From Pseudomonas nitroreducens (GTDB taxonomy: Bacteria > Pseudomonadota > Gammaproteobacteria > Pseudomonadales > Pseudomonadaceae): a stretch of DNA of 20,835 bases. Made by a program: the position numbers and the translations under genes. The first letter of the stretch is position 1. Each line of letters starts with the position of its first letter. Location of the stretch: contig NZ_JACHLI010000061.1 of the NCBI RefSeq assembly GCF_014204515.1, positions 1-20,835 of the forward strand, given 5' to 3'. The notes under the pieces are model-generated. The model did not search any database and had not been told where the DNA came from. It worked only from the letters and a program-made list of their open reading frames with translations. Below are positions 6,285 through 12,991 of the stretch, in pieces.

Positions 6285-7550
6285 TCACGCCTCGATTCGG
6301 AAGTCTGGTTGCAGGGCTCGCCAGTGTGCCCGCAATGCATCCTTGTGTGGCTCGGCCATCGGGCTTTCTTCCAGCGCACTCGGCCACAGTGCACGTGCGG
6401 CATTCATCGCCTGCCGCAAGTTGTAGAGTATCGGCGAGCCTGGCAAGCCTGCTCGATCAGCCCACCTCATGAAGTGCTCCATGGTGACGTCGTACCAGCG
6501 CTTGGTGCCTGCCATCGAGAGCCCGAACTCCTGCTCGTCCCCCATGTACACCCGTGTGAACAAGATGTCGTAGGCGGGCGAAAGGGTGGGGGTGATCCCA
6601 TCGGGGTAGAGGATGCTCCAGTTTTTCTTGTGCGCATCGCCGTTGCCCAACAGGATGTTGGCTAGCAGGCGGATTGCCATCTGGATGACGTCGAGTTGGC
6701 CAGCGTAGACGTTCTGGTAGATCAGCGACGCGATCGACTCATAGCTCGCGCCTTCGTACTTCCTGGCGGCGTAGGAGAAAGTGACTTGTGCGAAGTCTTC
6801 AGCATGGACTCGGCGATCGCCGTCTCGGTCAAAGCGTCGGATCCCGTAGGCAACGCCTTCGTCAGGGAGGTTGATTTCGGGTAGCTGCTCTAGCTGATCC
6901 ATACCAACCAATCGGATCTCTGGAATCACCACCCCGATCAGTTGCGCCAGCGACATGCAGGTGTATTCGTTGGCCGGCACAAAGGGATGCCTGGTCGAGG
7001 GTGTTTTGATGATCCAGTCCCCTGGCTCATTGGAGTCGCCCATGATGTACCGCCCGTCACGGCTGTGCATGGAGAACTTCATTTGCACGCCGGCCAGTGA
7101 GAAGTGTGCAACCCTATCGACAACATCGATTGCGATACGGTCTAGTCGGCCGTGGTCGCCGAATGCGTAGTCCGGAACCTTCTCCGCAGGAACCGGCTCG
7201 GCTACGAGAGCCCCGGGCAGGTCCGCGCCCAGGTGCACCATGAGCGGGAACTCGTTCATCTGGTCGATCTTCAGCCGCTGCGCGAGGAGCTCCCGCAACG
7301 ACCCTTCCGGCAGCAGGTTGCTCAAGACCGGATGGAGTTGCATCCGCTGAGCACGAGGAAAGGCTCTCGGCGCTAGAAGGCGGAATTTTTCCTCTGACGA
7401 CATCGACAAGGTCAGTGAATAGCGGTTGGGGTTTTCGATGTACTCCGGGGCAAGAGATAGGACATTGCGGCCGTTATCGAACCCGGCCACGTAGCCGACC
7501 AGCTGGCCATGCATCGACAGACGCAGAGCGGAGACTTTCTCACCGGCCAT
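6285..7550 (-). CDS. hipA: HipA-family serine/threonine kinase toxin
   Basis: HipA toxins are kinases that in E. coli phosphorylate glutamyl-tRNA synthetase, causing growth arrest and persistence. The 421-residue protein (E. coli HipA is 440) shows the N-terminal HipA domain (about 10-110) and the kinase core: the P-loop-like FSLAGVQMKFS (150-160), NEYTCMSLA (195-202), YGIRRFDR (235-242), the catalytic loop GNGDAHKKN (302-310, catalytic D305, N310) and the metal-binding D328 in PAYDI. All key residues appear present, so it is probably active. It starts at the last base of hipB (TGATG), so the two are coupled, antitoxin first. The partner controls transcription through operators upstream of hipB. 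The exact target cannot be told from sequence. Confidence 0.9.
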   Translation of the reverse strand: MAGEKVSALRLSMHGQLVGYVAGFDNGRNVLSLAPEYIENPNRYSLTLSMSSEEKFRLLAPRAFPRAQRMQLHPVLSNLLPEGSLRELLAQRLKIDQMNEFPLMVHLGADLPGALVAEPVPAEKVPDYAFGDHGRLDRIAIDVVDRVAHFSLAGVQMKFSMHSRDGRYIMGDSNEPGDWIIKTPSTRHPFVPANEYTCMSLAQLIGVVIPEIRLVGMDQLEQLPEINLPDEGVAYGIRRFDRDGDRRVHAEDFAQVTFSYAARKYEGASYESIASLIYQNVYAGQLDVIQMAIRLLANILLGNGDAHKKNWSILYPDGITPTLSPAYDILFTRVYMGDEQEFGLSMAGTKRWYDVTMEHFMRWADRAGLPGSPILYNLRQAMNAARALWPSALEESPMAEPHKDALRAHWRALQPDFRIEA

Positions 7551-7942
7551 CAGTTATCCCCTTTTGCCTGCTCAATGATTTTCCACGGGTCATCGACATC
7601 CTCCCCGCCCGTATCTTGCAGGCCTGCGTGCCGCACAGTGGGGCTCCCGACCTTGGAGCTGATTTGGCTGCTATGGGGGCTAATGGTAGATGTGCGAAAT
7701 GATGCGTTGGGAATGCCCTGCAGCACATCTTTGACCTGGGCGAGGCATTCCTTAGGAATCAGCATGAGCTCCGCCTCTAGACCTTCGGCGATTTTGTCGA
7801 GGGTTTCCAGATTAGGGTTGCCGGCTTTTTCGATGAGGCCGTACTGCTGACGATTGATCCCCGTCCGTGCCGGCATGTCGATTCCCTTCAGGCCGAGTTC
7901 CTTGCGGCGTTTTCGGATCTGCTCAAGCAGGGTCGTTCTCAT
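7550..7942 (-). CDS. hipB: HipB-like antitoxin and autorepressor (Xre-type HTH)
   Basis: The protein starts MRTTLLEQIRKRRKELGLKG and continues with a helix-turn-helix of the Xre/Cro type (MPARTGINRQQYGLIEKAGNPNLETLDKIAEGLE). HipB binds and silences the kinase and represses its own operon. The start at 7942 is preferred over an in-frame ATG at 7987, because the longer form would translate through an operator repeat (7969-7988). At 130 residues it is longer than E. coli HipB (88); the extra C-terminal tail is polar and low in complexity (SSQISSKVGSPTVRH) and could be the degradation-prone part. It overlaps hipA by one base. Confidence 0.85.
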   Translation of the reverse strand: MRTTLLEQIRKRRKELGLKGIDMPARTGINRQQYGLIEKAGNPNLETLDKIAEGLEAELMLIPKECLAQVKDVLQGIPNASFRTSTISPHSSQISSKVGSPTVRHAGLQDTGGEDVDDPWKIIEQAKGDN

Positions 7943-7968
7943 CGTCGTATATCCCTGAGCGCCACGTT

Positions 7969-8108
7969 TGAAGCATTGATGCGTCAAATCGAGTGGGGTG
8001 AGTTATAGGTGTTTCATAATTCTAGATCTGAAGCATTGATGATGCAATGATGTTTGCATGAAACACACATGATTCAACCCGTATCCGCTGAAGCATCAAT
8101 GCTGCAAA
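7969..8108 (-). promoter_or_regulatory. Three operator-like repeats upstream of hipB, 60 bp apart
   Basis: Three copies of a 20-bp element start at 7969, 8029 and 8089: TGAAGCATTGATGCGTCAAA, TGAAGCATTGATGATGCAAT and TGAAGCATCAATGCTGCAAA. The spacing is exactly 60 bp both times. The core GCATTGATGC of the first is the reverse complement of GCATCAATGC in the third. A 9-bp inverted repeat, GTGTTTCAT (8009-8017) and ATGAAACAC (8058-8066), is nearly centred on the middle copy. HipB is known to bind several operators upstream of its operon and to bend DNA, so these are probably HipB sites; that is inference. Confidence 0.7.
8019..8047 (-). promoter_or_regulatory. Predicted sigma-70 promoter of hipBA
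   Basis: On the minus strand TTGCAT (8042-8047) lies 17 bp before TAGAAT (8019-8024), both close to the -35 and -10 consensus. The middle operator repeat (8029-8048) covers the -35 and most of the spacer, so a bound repressor would block RNA polymerase. The hipB start is about 75 bp downstream. Confidence 0.5.
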
Positions 8109-8120
8109 ACCATGGGCATG

Positions 8121-8144
8121 AAAAAGCCGCCTCAAGGGCGGCTT
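8121..8144 (-). terminator. Intrinsic terminator of the minus-strand operon 8178-9951
   Basis: Read on the minus strand: AAGCCGCC (8144-8137), a 5-nt loop, GGCGGCTT (8131-8124) and then a run of T. It lies 33 bp after the stop of the gene at 8178 and just upstream of the hipB operator region, insulating hipBA from read-through. Confidence 0.8.
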
Positions 8145-8177
8145 AGGTTTGCGCAGCGCATAATGCCTCTGCGGAGG

Positions 8178-8489
8178 TTACTCGGGTCCATGCGCAGTCG
8201 GGTAGGGCCCAAGCCGCTCCGTGAACACCAGCATGCTGTGTCCGCAGTCCGAGAGCGGGAAGAGTTGGTGGGTGGTGAAGTTCACGACGAAAGGCTCCCC
8301 ATCGTTGCTGATCAGGGAATAGCCCTGTTCCTGCAGGATCGAGGACACGCCTTGCCAACTCTGTGCCCCTCTCAGTTGCGCAAACATTTCCTCTCGCTTC
8401 GAGTTGATGCCGCGCAGGTGAGCGAGGGTAGCGGCGCCGGTCAATTCGAACCGCAGGGGGACAGGTTTCTGCACGAGTTTACTGAACAT
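8178..8489 (-). CDS. Small unknown protein, 103 aa, last gene of the dsbA-like operon
   Basis: The start at 8489 is preceded by GGGAGG on the coding strand. It lies 11 bp inside the end of the DsbA-like gene, so the two are probably translationally coupled. The 103-residue product begins MFSKLVQKPVPLRFELTGAA and has no signal peptide or membrane segment; it has a single cysteine near the end (LSDCGHSML). Residues 35-80 (AQLRGAQSWQGVSSILQEQGYSLISNDG) look like a small alpha/beta fold. No family recognised. An earlier in-frame start at 8579 lies deep inside dsbA and has no good ribosome binding site. Confidence 0.6.
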   Translation of the reverse strand: MFSKLVQKPVPLRFELTGAATLAHLRGINSKREEMFAQLRGAQSWQGVSSILQEQGYSLISNDGEPFVVNFTTHQLFPLSDCGHSMLVFTERLGPYPTAHGPE

Positions 8490-9366
8490 CTTTCCCTCCC
8501 AAGGCAAGCGGATGGATGGGGGCCGGGACGGTCGCCGGAGACTGCGTTTGGCCTTGTTGCTGTTCCTGGTTGGGTTCATCCCGCATGCGGATCAACTGTG
8601 CAATTGCAGCTTGGAACTCTTGAGCCGGTACAGCTCCCTTAACCAGCAGATGGTTGCCGGTCTTGTTGTCGACCACGACGGTTGCCGGGGTACCGGTAAC
8701 ACCCAGGCTGGTACCTTTGGCGATCTGCTTTTGGATTTTCTCGGCGTACTTCCCGCTGTCCACGCAGGTCTTCAACGCGGACGGAGACACACCTACCGAT
8801 TCCGCGATGCGCGTGATGTCCTCAGGGCCCTGGCCGTTGAGTTGGGTATGGCTGAAGTACTCGCCAGTGAATGCCCAGAAAGCTTTATTACCGACCAGTT
8901 CGTTCACGCACTCAGCGGTAGTGGCTGCAACGTGGGCTGCCGGGTCGTGGAATTGAAGGGGGTAATGCTGCCATTCCCAGTTCAGGCGTCCGCCAGACGC
9001 ATCGGCCAGGCGCTTGGGCGTGTCATGGAAGCGCTTACAGAAGGGGCACTCGAGGTCGCTGAACTCGACCAAGGAGAATTCCGCCTTGAGGTTGCCATAG
9101 ACGTGGCGGCCGTCTGCCATGGCGTCGGGCGCGCCCGACCAGTTCGCCAGAATGTGCTGGCGCTGATCTTCCAGTGCCTTGGCCTCTCGATCCTGGAGGA
9201 TCTTGTCCAGCTTTGCCGGTGCTTGTTCGTTCAGCTCACCGATGGCCTTGGCTACTTTGGCGTTGGTGTACGCGGTACCCATGGAGAAGGAAAGCCCGAT
9301 GCTCACAGCGGCGGTAGCGACAGCGACGCCGATGACATTCATCAGGCTCATGTTGGAATTTGGCAT
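8479..9366 (-). CDS. Membrane-anchored DsbA/DsbG-like thiol oxidoreductase
   Basis: A 295-residue protein with an N-terminal hydrophobic segment (about 10-32, VIGVAVATAAVSIGLSFSMG), which should anchor it in the inner membrane with the rest in the periplasm. A helical linker (36-75) follows, then a thioredoxin fold with active site ECPFCKRF (C107, C110) and the cis-proline motif TGTPATV (P226). This is the DsbA-like Thioredoxin_4 type found in many conjugative elements, where such proteins make or shuffle disulfides in transfer proteins; the cysteine-rich TraN of this window is an obvious candidate client (inference). The C-terminus is a Gln/Pro-rich tail. It lies 6 bp after the lipoprotein gene (9373) and overlaps the next gene. 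A second, broken homologue lies at 20354. Confidence 0.88.
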   Translation of the reverse strand: MPNSNMSLMNVIGVAVATAAVSIGLSFSMGTAYTNAKVAKAIGELNEQAPAKLDKILQDREAKALEDQRQHILANWSGAPDAMADGRHVYGNLKAEFSLVEFSDLECPFCKRFHDTPKRLADASGGRLNWEWQHYPLQFHDPAAHVAATTAECVNELVGNKAFWAFTGEYFSHTQLNGQGPEDITRIAESVGVSPSALKTCVDSGKYAEKIQKQIAKGTSLGVTGTPATVVVDNKTGNHLLVKGAVPAQEFQAAIAQLIRMRDEPNQEQQQGQTQSPATVPAPIHPLALGGKDVQ

Positions 9367-9372
9367 GTCGGC

Positions 9373-9951
9373 TCACTTACGGTGTTGGGTGGGTTGGGAG
9401 GGGGCTTGCAGGCGAATCGGCAGGTCCTTGGGGGTTCCGTTTACGAGGATCAGCCACTCGTTGTAGGTCAGCCGGTCAGCGCCTTTGCACAGCTTGTTCC
9501 GGACCTGGATGTACTCGTTAACCGAGCCCTTGGGGTTGGCCAGGGTAGTGATGAACTGGTCGCTGGGTTGCTGACCGATTGCGAAGGCCTGCGCTACGGT
9601 GTTGCGATCGGCGCATCTGCTCGCGACCATTCCGGGAGGGATGGCCACTTCGGTATGCAGCTCTTGCCGCGGTTGCAGATCGGGATAGAGTTTTCCGTAG
9701 CGCGTGTCGAGCTCCTCCTGGCTGCTCAGTACCGGCTGGTAGGCAGGTTCTCGCAGGGCGGCGCCACCACGGCCGGTGTGCCCCCAACTGGTGTAGTGGT
9801 CACGCATGTCAGGGGCGTAGCTATCCACTACGAACGGAACCCCTGGCGGCAGGCTGGGTTCAGCAGGTGGAGGAGGAGTGTGTGTGCATCCTCCAGACAG
9901 AATCAGTCCTGCGGTGATGGCCAGGAACAGCAGAGATTTACGGTTGGGCAT
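9373..9951 (-). CDS. Small lipoprotein, 192 aa, function unknown
   Basis: The start at 9951 (GAGGATCC upstream on the coding strand) gives MPNRKSLLFLAITAGLILSGGC, a lipoprotein signal with lipid attachment at the cysteine. The next residues are Pro-rich (THTPPPPAEPSLPPGVPF), typical of a flexible tether. The C-terminal half contains two cysteines (ASRCAD, NKLCKG) that could form a disulfide, consistent with the oxidoreductase encoded 6 bp downstream. No known family identified; the position resembles that of envelope accessory proteins of type IV transfer systems. Longer upstream starts (to 10104) lack a signal and are rejected. Confidence 0.65.
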   Translation of the reverse strand: MPNRKSLLFLAITAGLILSGGCTHTPPPPAEPSLPPGVPFVVDSYAPDMRDHYTSWGHTGRGGAALREPAYQPVLSSQEELDTRYGKLYPDLQPRQELHTEVAIPPGMVASRCADRNTVAQAFAIGQQPSDQFITTLANPKGSVNEYIQVRNKLCKGADRLTYNEWLILVNGTPKDLPIRLQAPSQPTQHRK

Positions 9952-10294
9952 AGTGGATCCTCGGGATCGAAGTGCCCCTATTGTCCGAAGCGGATTTCCA
10001 TACGGATTCGTTTTTCCTGCCGAAAAAGCGTCGAAAAAAAAGATGGCCCTTACGGCGTATTGCACTGAAGGGCCTGGTGTTGCAGACTCATCAGTACGTC
10101 TCAACGACGTTATGAACCCCTTGCGGTGTCTCCCCCCGCACTTAGCCGTCCCACGGCTCCAGGCGACCTCCGCCTCCTCAGAATTTATCGAATTAAGTCA
10201 GTGCGCATGTGCGCTCTGATTTAGTCATGCACTCCGGTGCATGGTCGGCTTGTTGGCCGTCTCAAAAGTTCAACTAAAAACCTTCAACGAAAAA
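9952..10294. other. Divergent intergenic region between the 9951 lipoprotein and ssb
   Basis: About 340 bp without a credible gene. It holds two short hairpins, TCAGTGCGC...GCGCTCTGA (10198-10219, loop ATGT, one T-T mismatch) and CATGCAC-TCCG-GTGCATG (10226-10243), and on the minus strand a 7-bp stem followed by a T8 run (10034-10074). Both flanking operons are read outward from here, so promoters are expected, but I see no convincing -35/-10 pair on either strand. Confidence 0.5.
10034..10074 (-). terminator. Terminator-like hairpin with T8 run, minus strand
   Basis: On the minus strand GGCCCTT (10074-10068) and AAGGGCC (10051-10045) form a 7-bp stem with a 16-nt loop, then ATC and eight T (10041-10034). 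It lies about 80 bp before the lipoprotein start at 9951, so it would either stop antisense read-through from the ssb side or act as an attenuator. The wide loop makes it uncertain. Confidence 0.4.
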
Positions 10295-10358
10295 CCCCCA
10301 CGGGGCGCTATTACCCCGTCTTGGGGATAATGCCGCCCAGTATTTCTTTAATATGGAG
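10295..10358 (+). promoter_or_regulatory. Nested hairpin and RBS-pairing stem in the ssb leader
   Basis: ACGGGG (10300-10305) pairs with CCCCGT (10314-10319) inside an outer CCCC (10296-10299) / GGGG (10323-10326) stem. Further on CCA-TATT (10037 series: 10337-10339 and 10341-10344, one bulged G) pairs with AATATGG (10350-10356), taking in part of the GGAG ribosome binding site at 10355-10358. Same architecture as the leaders at 281, 486, 12227 and 12992. Confidence 0.45.
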
Positions 10359-10365
10359 AAACATC

Positions 10366-10902
10366 ATGGCTCGCGGCGTTAATAAAGTAATCCTGGTCGG
10401 CAATGTTGGTGGCGACCCGGAGACCCGTTACCTGCCAAATGGTAACGCGGTAACCAACATCACACTGGCCACCAGCGAAAGCTGGAAAGATAAACAAACG
10501 GGCCAGCAGCAAGAGCGTACCGAATGGCACCGAGTGGTGTTCTTCGGCCGCCTGGCGGAAATCGTCGCCGAGTACGTGCGCAAGGGCTCGCAGATCTACG
10601 TCGAAGGCAGCCTGCGTACCCGCAAGTGGCAGGGCCAGGACGGTAGCGACAAGTACACCACCGAGATCGTGGTGGACATCAACGGCAATATGCAGCTGCT
10701 CGGCGGTCGCCGAGAAGGCCAGGGCAATGCTCCGGACCCGCAGGGCCAAGGGCAGCAACAACGCCCGCCGCAAAAACCGCGTCAACAGCAAAGTCAACAG
10801 ACCCCGCCGAGTCAACAGGCGGTTCCGGGACCTGACTATGACTCGTTTGACGACGATATTCCCTTTGGCCCCGTTAGCCGGTCGCTGTTGCTGATCTGCT
10901 AA
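10366..10902 (+). CDS. ssb: Single-stranded DNA-binding protein
   Basis: SSB coats single-stranded DNA, here probably the incoming transfer strand and recombination intermediates. The ATG at 10366 has GGAG at 10355-10358. The OB-fold is complete: MARGVNKVILVGNVGGDPE at the start, TEWHRVVFFGRLAEIVAEYVRKGS in the middle and IVVDINGNMQLLG at the end (about residue 113). A Gln/Pro-rich linker (about 114-155) leads to the acidic tip DSFDDDIPF (159-167), which binds partner enzymes. Unusually the protein does not end there: eleven more residues (GPVSRSLLLIC) follow, so the tip is internal. A terminator follows, and recT comes next, as in the ssb-bet-exo cluster of SXT/R391 elements. Confidence 0.95.
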   Translation: MARGVNKVILVGNVGGDPETRYLPNGNAVTNITLATSESWKDKQTGQQQERTEWHRVVFFGRLAEIVAEYVRKGSQIYVEGSLRTRKWQGQDGSDKYTTEIVVDINGNMQLLGGRREGQGNAPDPQGQGQQQRPPQKPRQQQSQQTPPSQQAVPGPDYDSFDDDIPFGPVSRSLLLIC

Positions 10903-10926
10903 ACGTCAAAGACTTATCGACTAACT

Positions 10927-10953
10927 AACGCACCTTCGGGTGCGTTTTTATTT
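10927..10953 (+). terminator. Intrinsic terminator between ssb and recT
   Basis: AACGCACC (10927-10934), loop TTCG, GGTGCGTT (10939-10946), with TTTTT at 10945-10949 and ATTT after. It ends only about 15 bp before the recT start, so recT is reached either by partial read-through or from its own promoter, which I cannot see. Confidence 0.8.
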
Positions 10954-10967
10954 AAAAGGAAAATTCC

Positions 10968-12071
10968 ATGAGCGAGAAATTTCAGGCGGCTTTGTCTGTT
11001 ATTGCAAAGCAAGAAGATAAGTTCATGTCGATTGTCAAGCTGAGTAATACCGATGTCGTTTTCCAAAATGAGTTGCTGTATGCAGCCCAGGCGATGATGA
11101 ATAACGATTATCTGTGCGGCTCGGCAATCAAGAACCCGCTATCGCTTCGCAATGCATTCAGTCAGGTCGCCGCGTCGGGTCTTACTCTCGACCCCTCACG
11201 GCAACTGGCTTACCTGGTTCCTCGGGACGGACAGGTCGTTCTCGACGTGTCTTGGCGAGGGATGATCAAGGTGGCAGTGAACGATGGAGCGATCAGGGAT
11301 GCAAACGTGGAGCTCGTGTATTCGAACGATGAGTTTGAGTACTTGGGTAAGCGCAAATCCCCGATTTTCAAGTGCAAACCTTTTGCGCCGACCGAAGAAC
11401 GCGGCGAGCTTCTGGGATGTTATGTCGAGGCGGAGTTACCCGATGGGCGCTTTCACGTCGAAGTCGTAACCCTCAAGGAGATTCTCGCCGCGAGGGATGC
11501 GTCGGAGCTGTGGAGGAAGCACAAAAAAGGCCCGTGGGTTACCTACGAAAGCTCGATGCAGAAGAAGTCTGGAATCAAGATCGCCCGGAAGTATTGGCCA
11601 TTTGCAGGCGGGAAACTGGACAAGGTAATCGAATACCTCAACACCACCGGTGGGGAGGGATTCGCTACCACCGGCGTGCCTGTCTCGGCCATCGAGCGCT
11701 ACATGGGGACTGCGGAAGTCGTGGATCCAGTTGAGCCGCTACCCACCTCGAACGAGGAGGGCCAGCAGCCTGAGCCGGTCGTCGATAAAGCAGCCAAGAC
11801 AGCAACACCTGATCCACAACCGGAACCGGAAGGTGCCGTGCTTGAGGGTGAGGTCCAACTGGCAGATGAAGAACCGGATGCAGCGTCGAACCTTCCGGAG
11901 AAGACAGTGAAAAAGGTTGCCGAGCTGGTCCGGCGAGCGCAGCTGTCTTCGGCCTGGAATGCCGCACTTGAGTACGTTTCGACCTGGCCGGTCGATGCGC
12001 GCGCTTACGCGGAGAAGCAACTTAAAACCGCGCAAGCGGAGGCTTACAAAACCGCCTCACAAGGCGAATAA
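10968..12071 (+). CDS. recT: RecT-family single-strand annealing recombinase
   Basis: RecT-type proteins pair complementary single strands and work with a 5'-3' exonuclease. The ATG at 10968 follows AAAAGGAAAA. Residues about 1-240 match the RecT pattern: an N-terminal helical part (NELLYAAQAMMNNDYL, LSLRNAFSQVAASGLTLDPSRQLAYLVPR), the core strand VLDVSWRGMIKVAVNDGAI, then WVTYESSMQKKSGIKIARKYWP. The last 130 residues are an acidic, Pro/Glu-rich linker (PEPVVDKA, DPQPEPEGAVLEGEV) and a short helical end, longer than in phage RecT. The matching exonuclease is at 13681. In SXT/R391 the same job is done by Bet/Exo and helps element recombination and diversity; that role here is inference. Confidence 0.9.
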   Translation: MSEKFQAALSVIAKQEDKFMSIVKLSNTDVVFQNELLYAAQAMMNNDYLCGSAIKNPLSLRNAFSQVAASGLTLDPSRQLAYLVPRDGQVVLDVSWRGMIKVAVNDGAIRDANVELVYSNDEFEYLGKRKSPIFKCKPFAPTEERGELLGCYVEAELPDGRFHVEVVTLKEILAARDASELWRKHKKGPWVTYESSMQKKSGIKIARKYWPFAGGKLDKVIEYLNTTGGEGFATTGVPVSAIERYMGTAEVVDPVEPLPTSNEEGQQPEPVVDKAAKTATPDPQPEPEGAVLEGEVQLADEEPDAASNLPEKTVKKVAELVRRAQLSSAWNAALEYVSTWPVDARAYAEKQLKTAQAEAYKTASQGE

Positions 12072-12114
12072 ACCGAACCTGGCTGCCACTGGGCATGCCG
12101 AGTAAACCAACCCG

Positions 12115-12144
12115 CCAGGGAACACCCCTAGCGGGGGCACCTGG
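12115..12144 (+). other. Nested hairpin before the 14-aa peptide
   Basis: CCAGG (12115-12119) pairs with CCTGG (12140-12144) around CCCC-TAGC-GGGG (12125-12136). This resembles the other nested leader hairpins, but here no stem over the following ribosome binding site (GAGGAAG) is evident. Confidence 0.4.
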
Positions 12145-12163
12145 TAGCAATCGAGGAAGCATC

Positions 12164-12208
12164 ATGCTCGACATCATCAAGCTGATCCTGACCCTGCTGC
12201 TGCCGTAA
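12164..12208 (+). CDS. Hydrophobic micropeptide, 14 aa
   Basis: The ATG at 12164 is preceded by GAGGAAG at ideal distance and encodes MLDIIKLILTLLLP then TAA. Such a length and leucine/isoleucine composition fits a membrane-inserting micropeptide or a translated leader. It lies between recT and the 12298 gene, and the following leader starts about 20 bp after its stop. It could be a regulatory leader peptide, a membrane peptide of the type I toxin kind, or a chance open frame. The strong ribosome binding site is the main support. Confidence 0.4.
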   Translation: MLDIIKLILTLLLP

Positions 12209-12226
12209 GGCGCCAGGAAAAAACCA

Positions 12227-12289
12227 CCCTGAGGGGGCATTCGCCCCTTCGGGAGCGCTGCCTTTTCAGGGACCCATCTTCTGAAAAGG
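12227..12289 (+). promoter_or_regulatory. Nested hairpin plus perfect 9-bp RBS-sequestering stem
   Basis: The first part is CCC (12227-12229) ... GGGGC (12234-12238), loop ATTC, GCCCC (12243-12247) ... GGG (12251-12253). The second is CCTTTTCAG (12261-12269) paired perfectly with CTGAAAAGG (12281-12289), which contains the AAAAGGA ribosome binding site of the ATG at 12298. This is the clearest example of the repeated leader design. Confidence 0.6.
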
Positions 12290-12297
12290 AAAACTCA

Positions 12298-12477
12298 ATG
12301 CGCACCTACATTCACACCCTCGTGGATCTGCTGACCAACGAAACGAAACAGTTCCGCTGTCAGGCGGAGTCGTTCCAGCAATCAATCGAGAAGGCAGAAA
12401 AGTCACACCCGGATCTGTTCTTGCTCCTGAAACCATCCTTGGCAAAGGAGCAAGTCAATGCGTCCATCCACCGTTGA
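12298..12477 (+). CDS. Small protein, 59 aa, function unknown
   Basis: The ATG at 12298 follows AAAAGGA (12284-12290). The product begins MRTYIHTLVDLLTNETKQFR and is a helical, charged, soluble protein with one cysteine and no membrane segment. It overlaps the next gene by 20 bp, so the two are likely co-translated. Its last codons cover the AAAGGAG ribosome binding site of that gene. No known family. The position between recT and the exonuclease corresponds to the small genes (such as s066) that separate bet and exo in SXT/R391 elements, but I cannot show homology. Confidence 0.55.
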   Translation: MRTYIHTLVDLLTNETKQFRCQAESFQQSIEKAEKSHPDLFLLLKPSLAKEQVNASIHR

Positions 12478-12961
12478 GAGTTTGAAGAAATCGCTGTGCG
12501 AGCTGCAGCAGGTTCTCATCGATGGCGGCCCGTTCGCAGATCGTGCTGAGGAGGCCATCGATAGGACCCAGGCGAAGCTATTTCTCCTGGAGTTCCTCGT
12601 CGGCCAACTCGAAGTCGGACTGACCCTGAAGCACTGCATGCGTGACGCGTGGGGGATCATTCTCCCTGACGCGTCGCAGCCAGGCCGTTTTCGCTGGCAG
12701 GCGTTTCAGCGCGATGGGTTTACCGGACGCAACACGTTCGATTCGATGGAAGAGTGTCTCGGAGATCTGGTTGATGACGGTTATGGCGCGCCTGATCCAG
12801 GCGCGCTTGATCGCGTTGCCGATACCGTCGAGTGGCGCCGCGGCATGGAGATTGTCGGGTTGATCCAGTCCTGCAATGCAGGGTTGCTCAGCTTCGAAAA
12901 TGCCATGCAGCAGCGTGAAGAAATTTATGCCCGCTATCAGGCAGCCGCTAAGGCTGCCTGA
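12458..12961 (+). CDS. Unknown protein, 167 aa, between recT and exonuclease
   Basis: The ATG at 12458 has AAAGGAG at 12444-12450. The protein is mostly helical at the start (STVESLKKSLCELQQVLIDGG, then a long amphipathic run to EFLVGQLEVGLTLKHC). A central part has aromatic and acidic residues (RFRWQAFQRDGFTGRNTFDSMEECLGDLVDDGYG), and the C-terminal helix ends YQAAAKAA. No signal peptide or membrane segment. No family recognised; cytoplasmic, probably part of the recombination module by position only. Confidence 0.65.
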   Translation: MRPSTVESLKKSLCELQQVLIDGGPFADRAEEAIDRTQAKLFLLEFLVGQLEVGLTLKHCMRDAWGIILPDASQPGRFRWQAFQRDGFTGRNTFDSMEECLGDLVDDGYGAPDPGALDRVADTVEWRRGMEIVGLIQSCNAGLLSFENAMQQREEIYARYQAAAKAA

Positions 12962-12991
12962 TGCTGGGCCATCTGGGTTACCAGAAAAACT

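Noticed and set aside
7969..8108. Possible short CRISPR array (three repeats at equal spacing)
   Set aside because: The repeats are only about 20 bp, imperfect, one has an inverted core, the interval holds a promoter, and there are no cas genes. Operators of hipB explain them better.
8512..10068. A 518-codon plus-strand open frame opposite the DsbA-like and lipoprotein genes
   Set aside because: It is antisense to two well-supported genes, has no recognisable domain or ribosome binding site, and long antisense frames are expected in GC-rich DNA.
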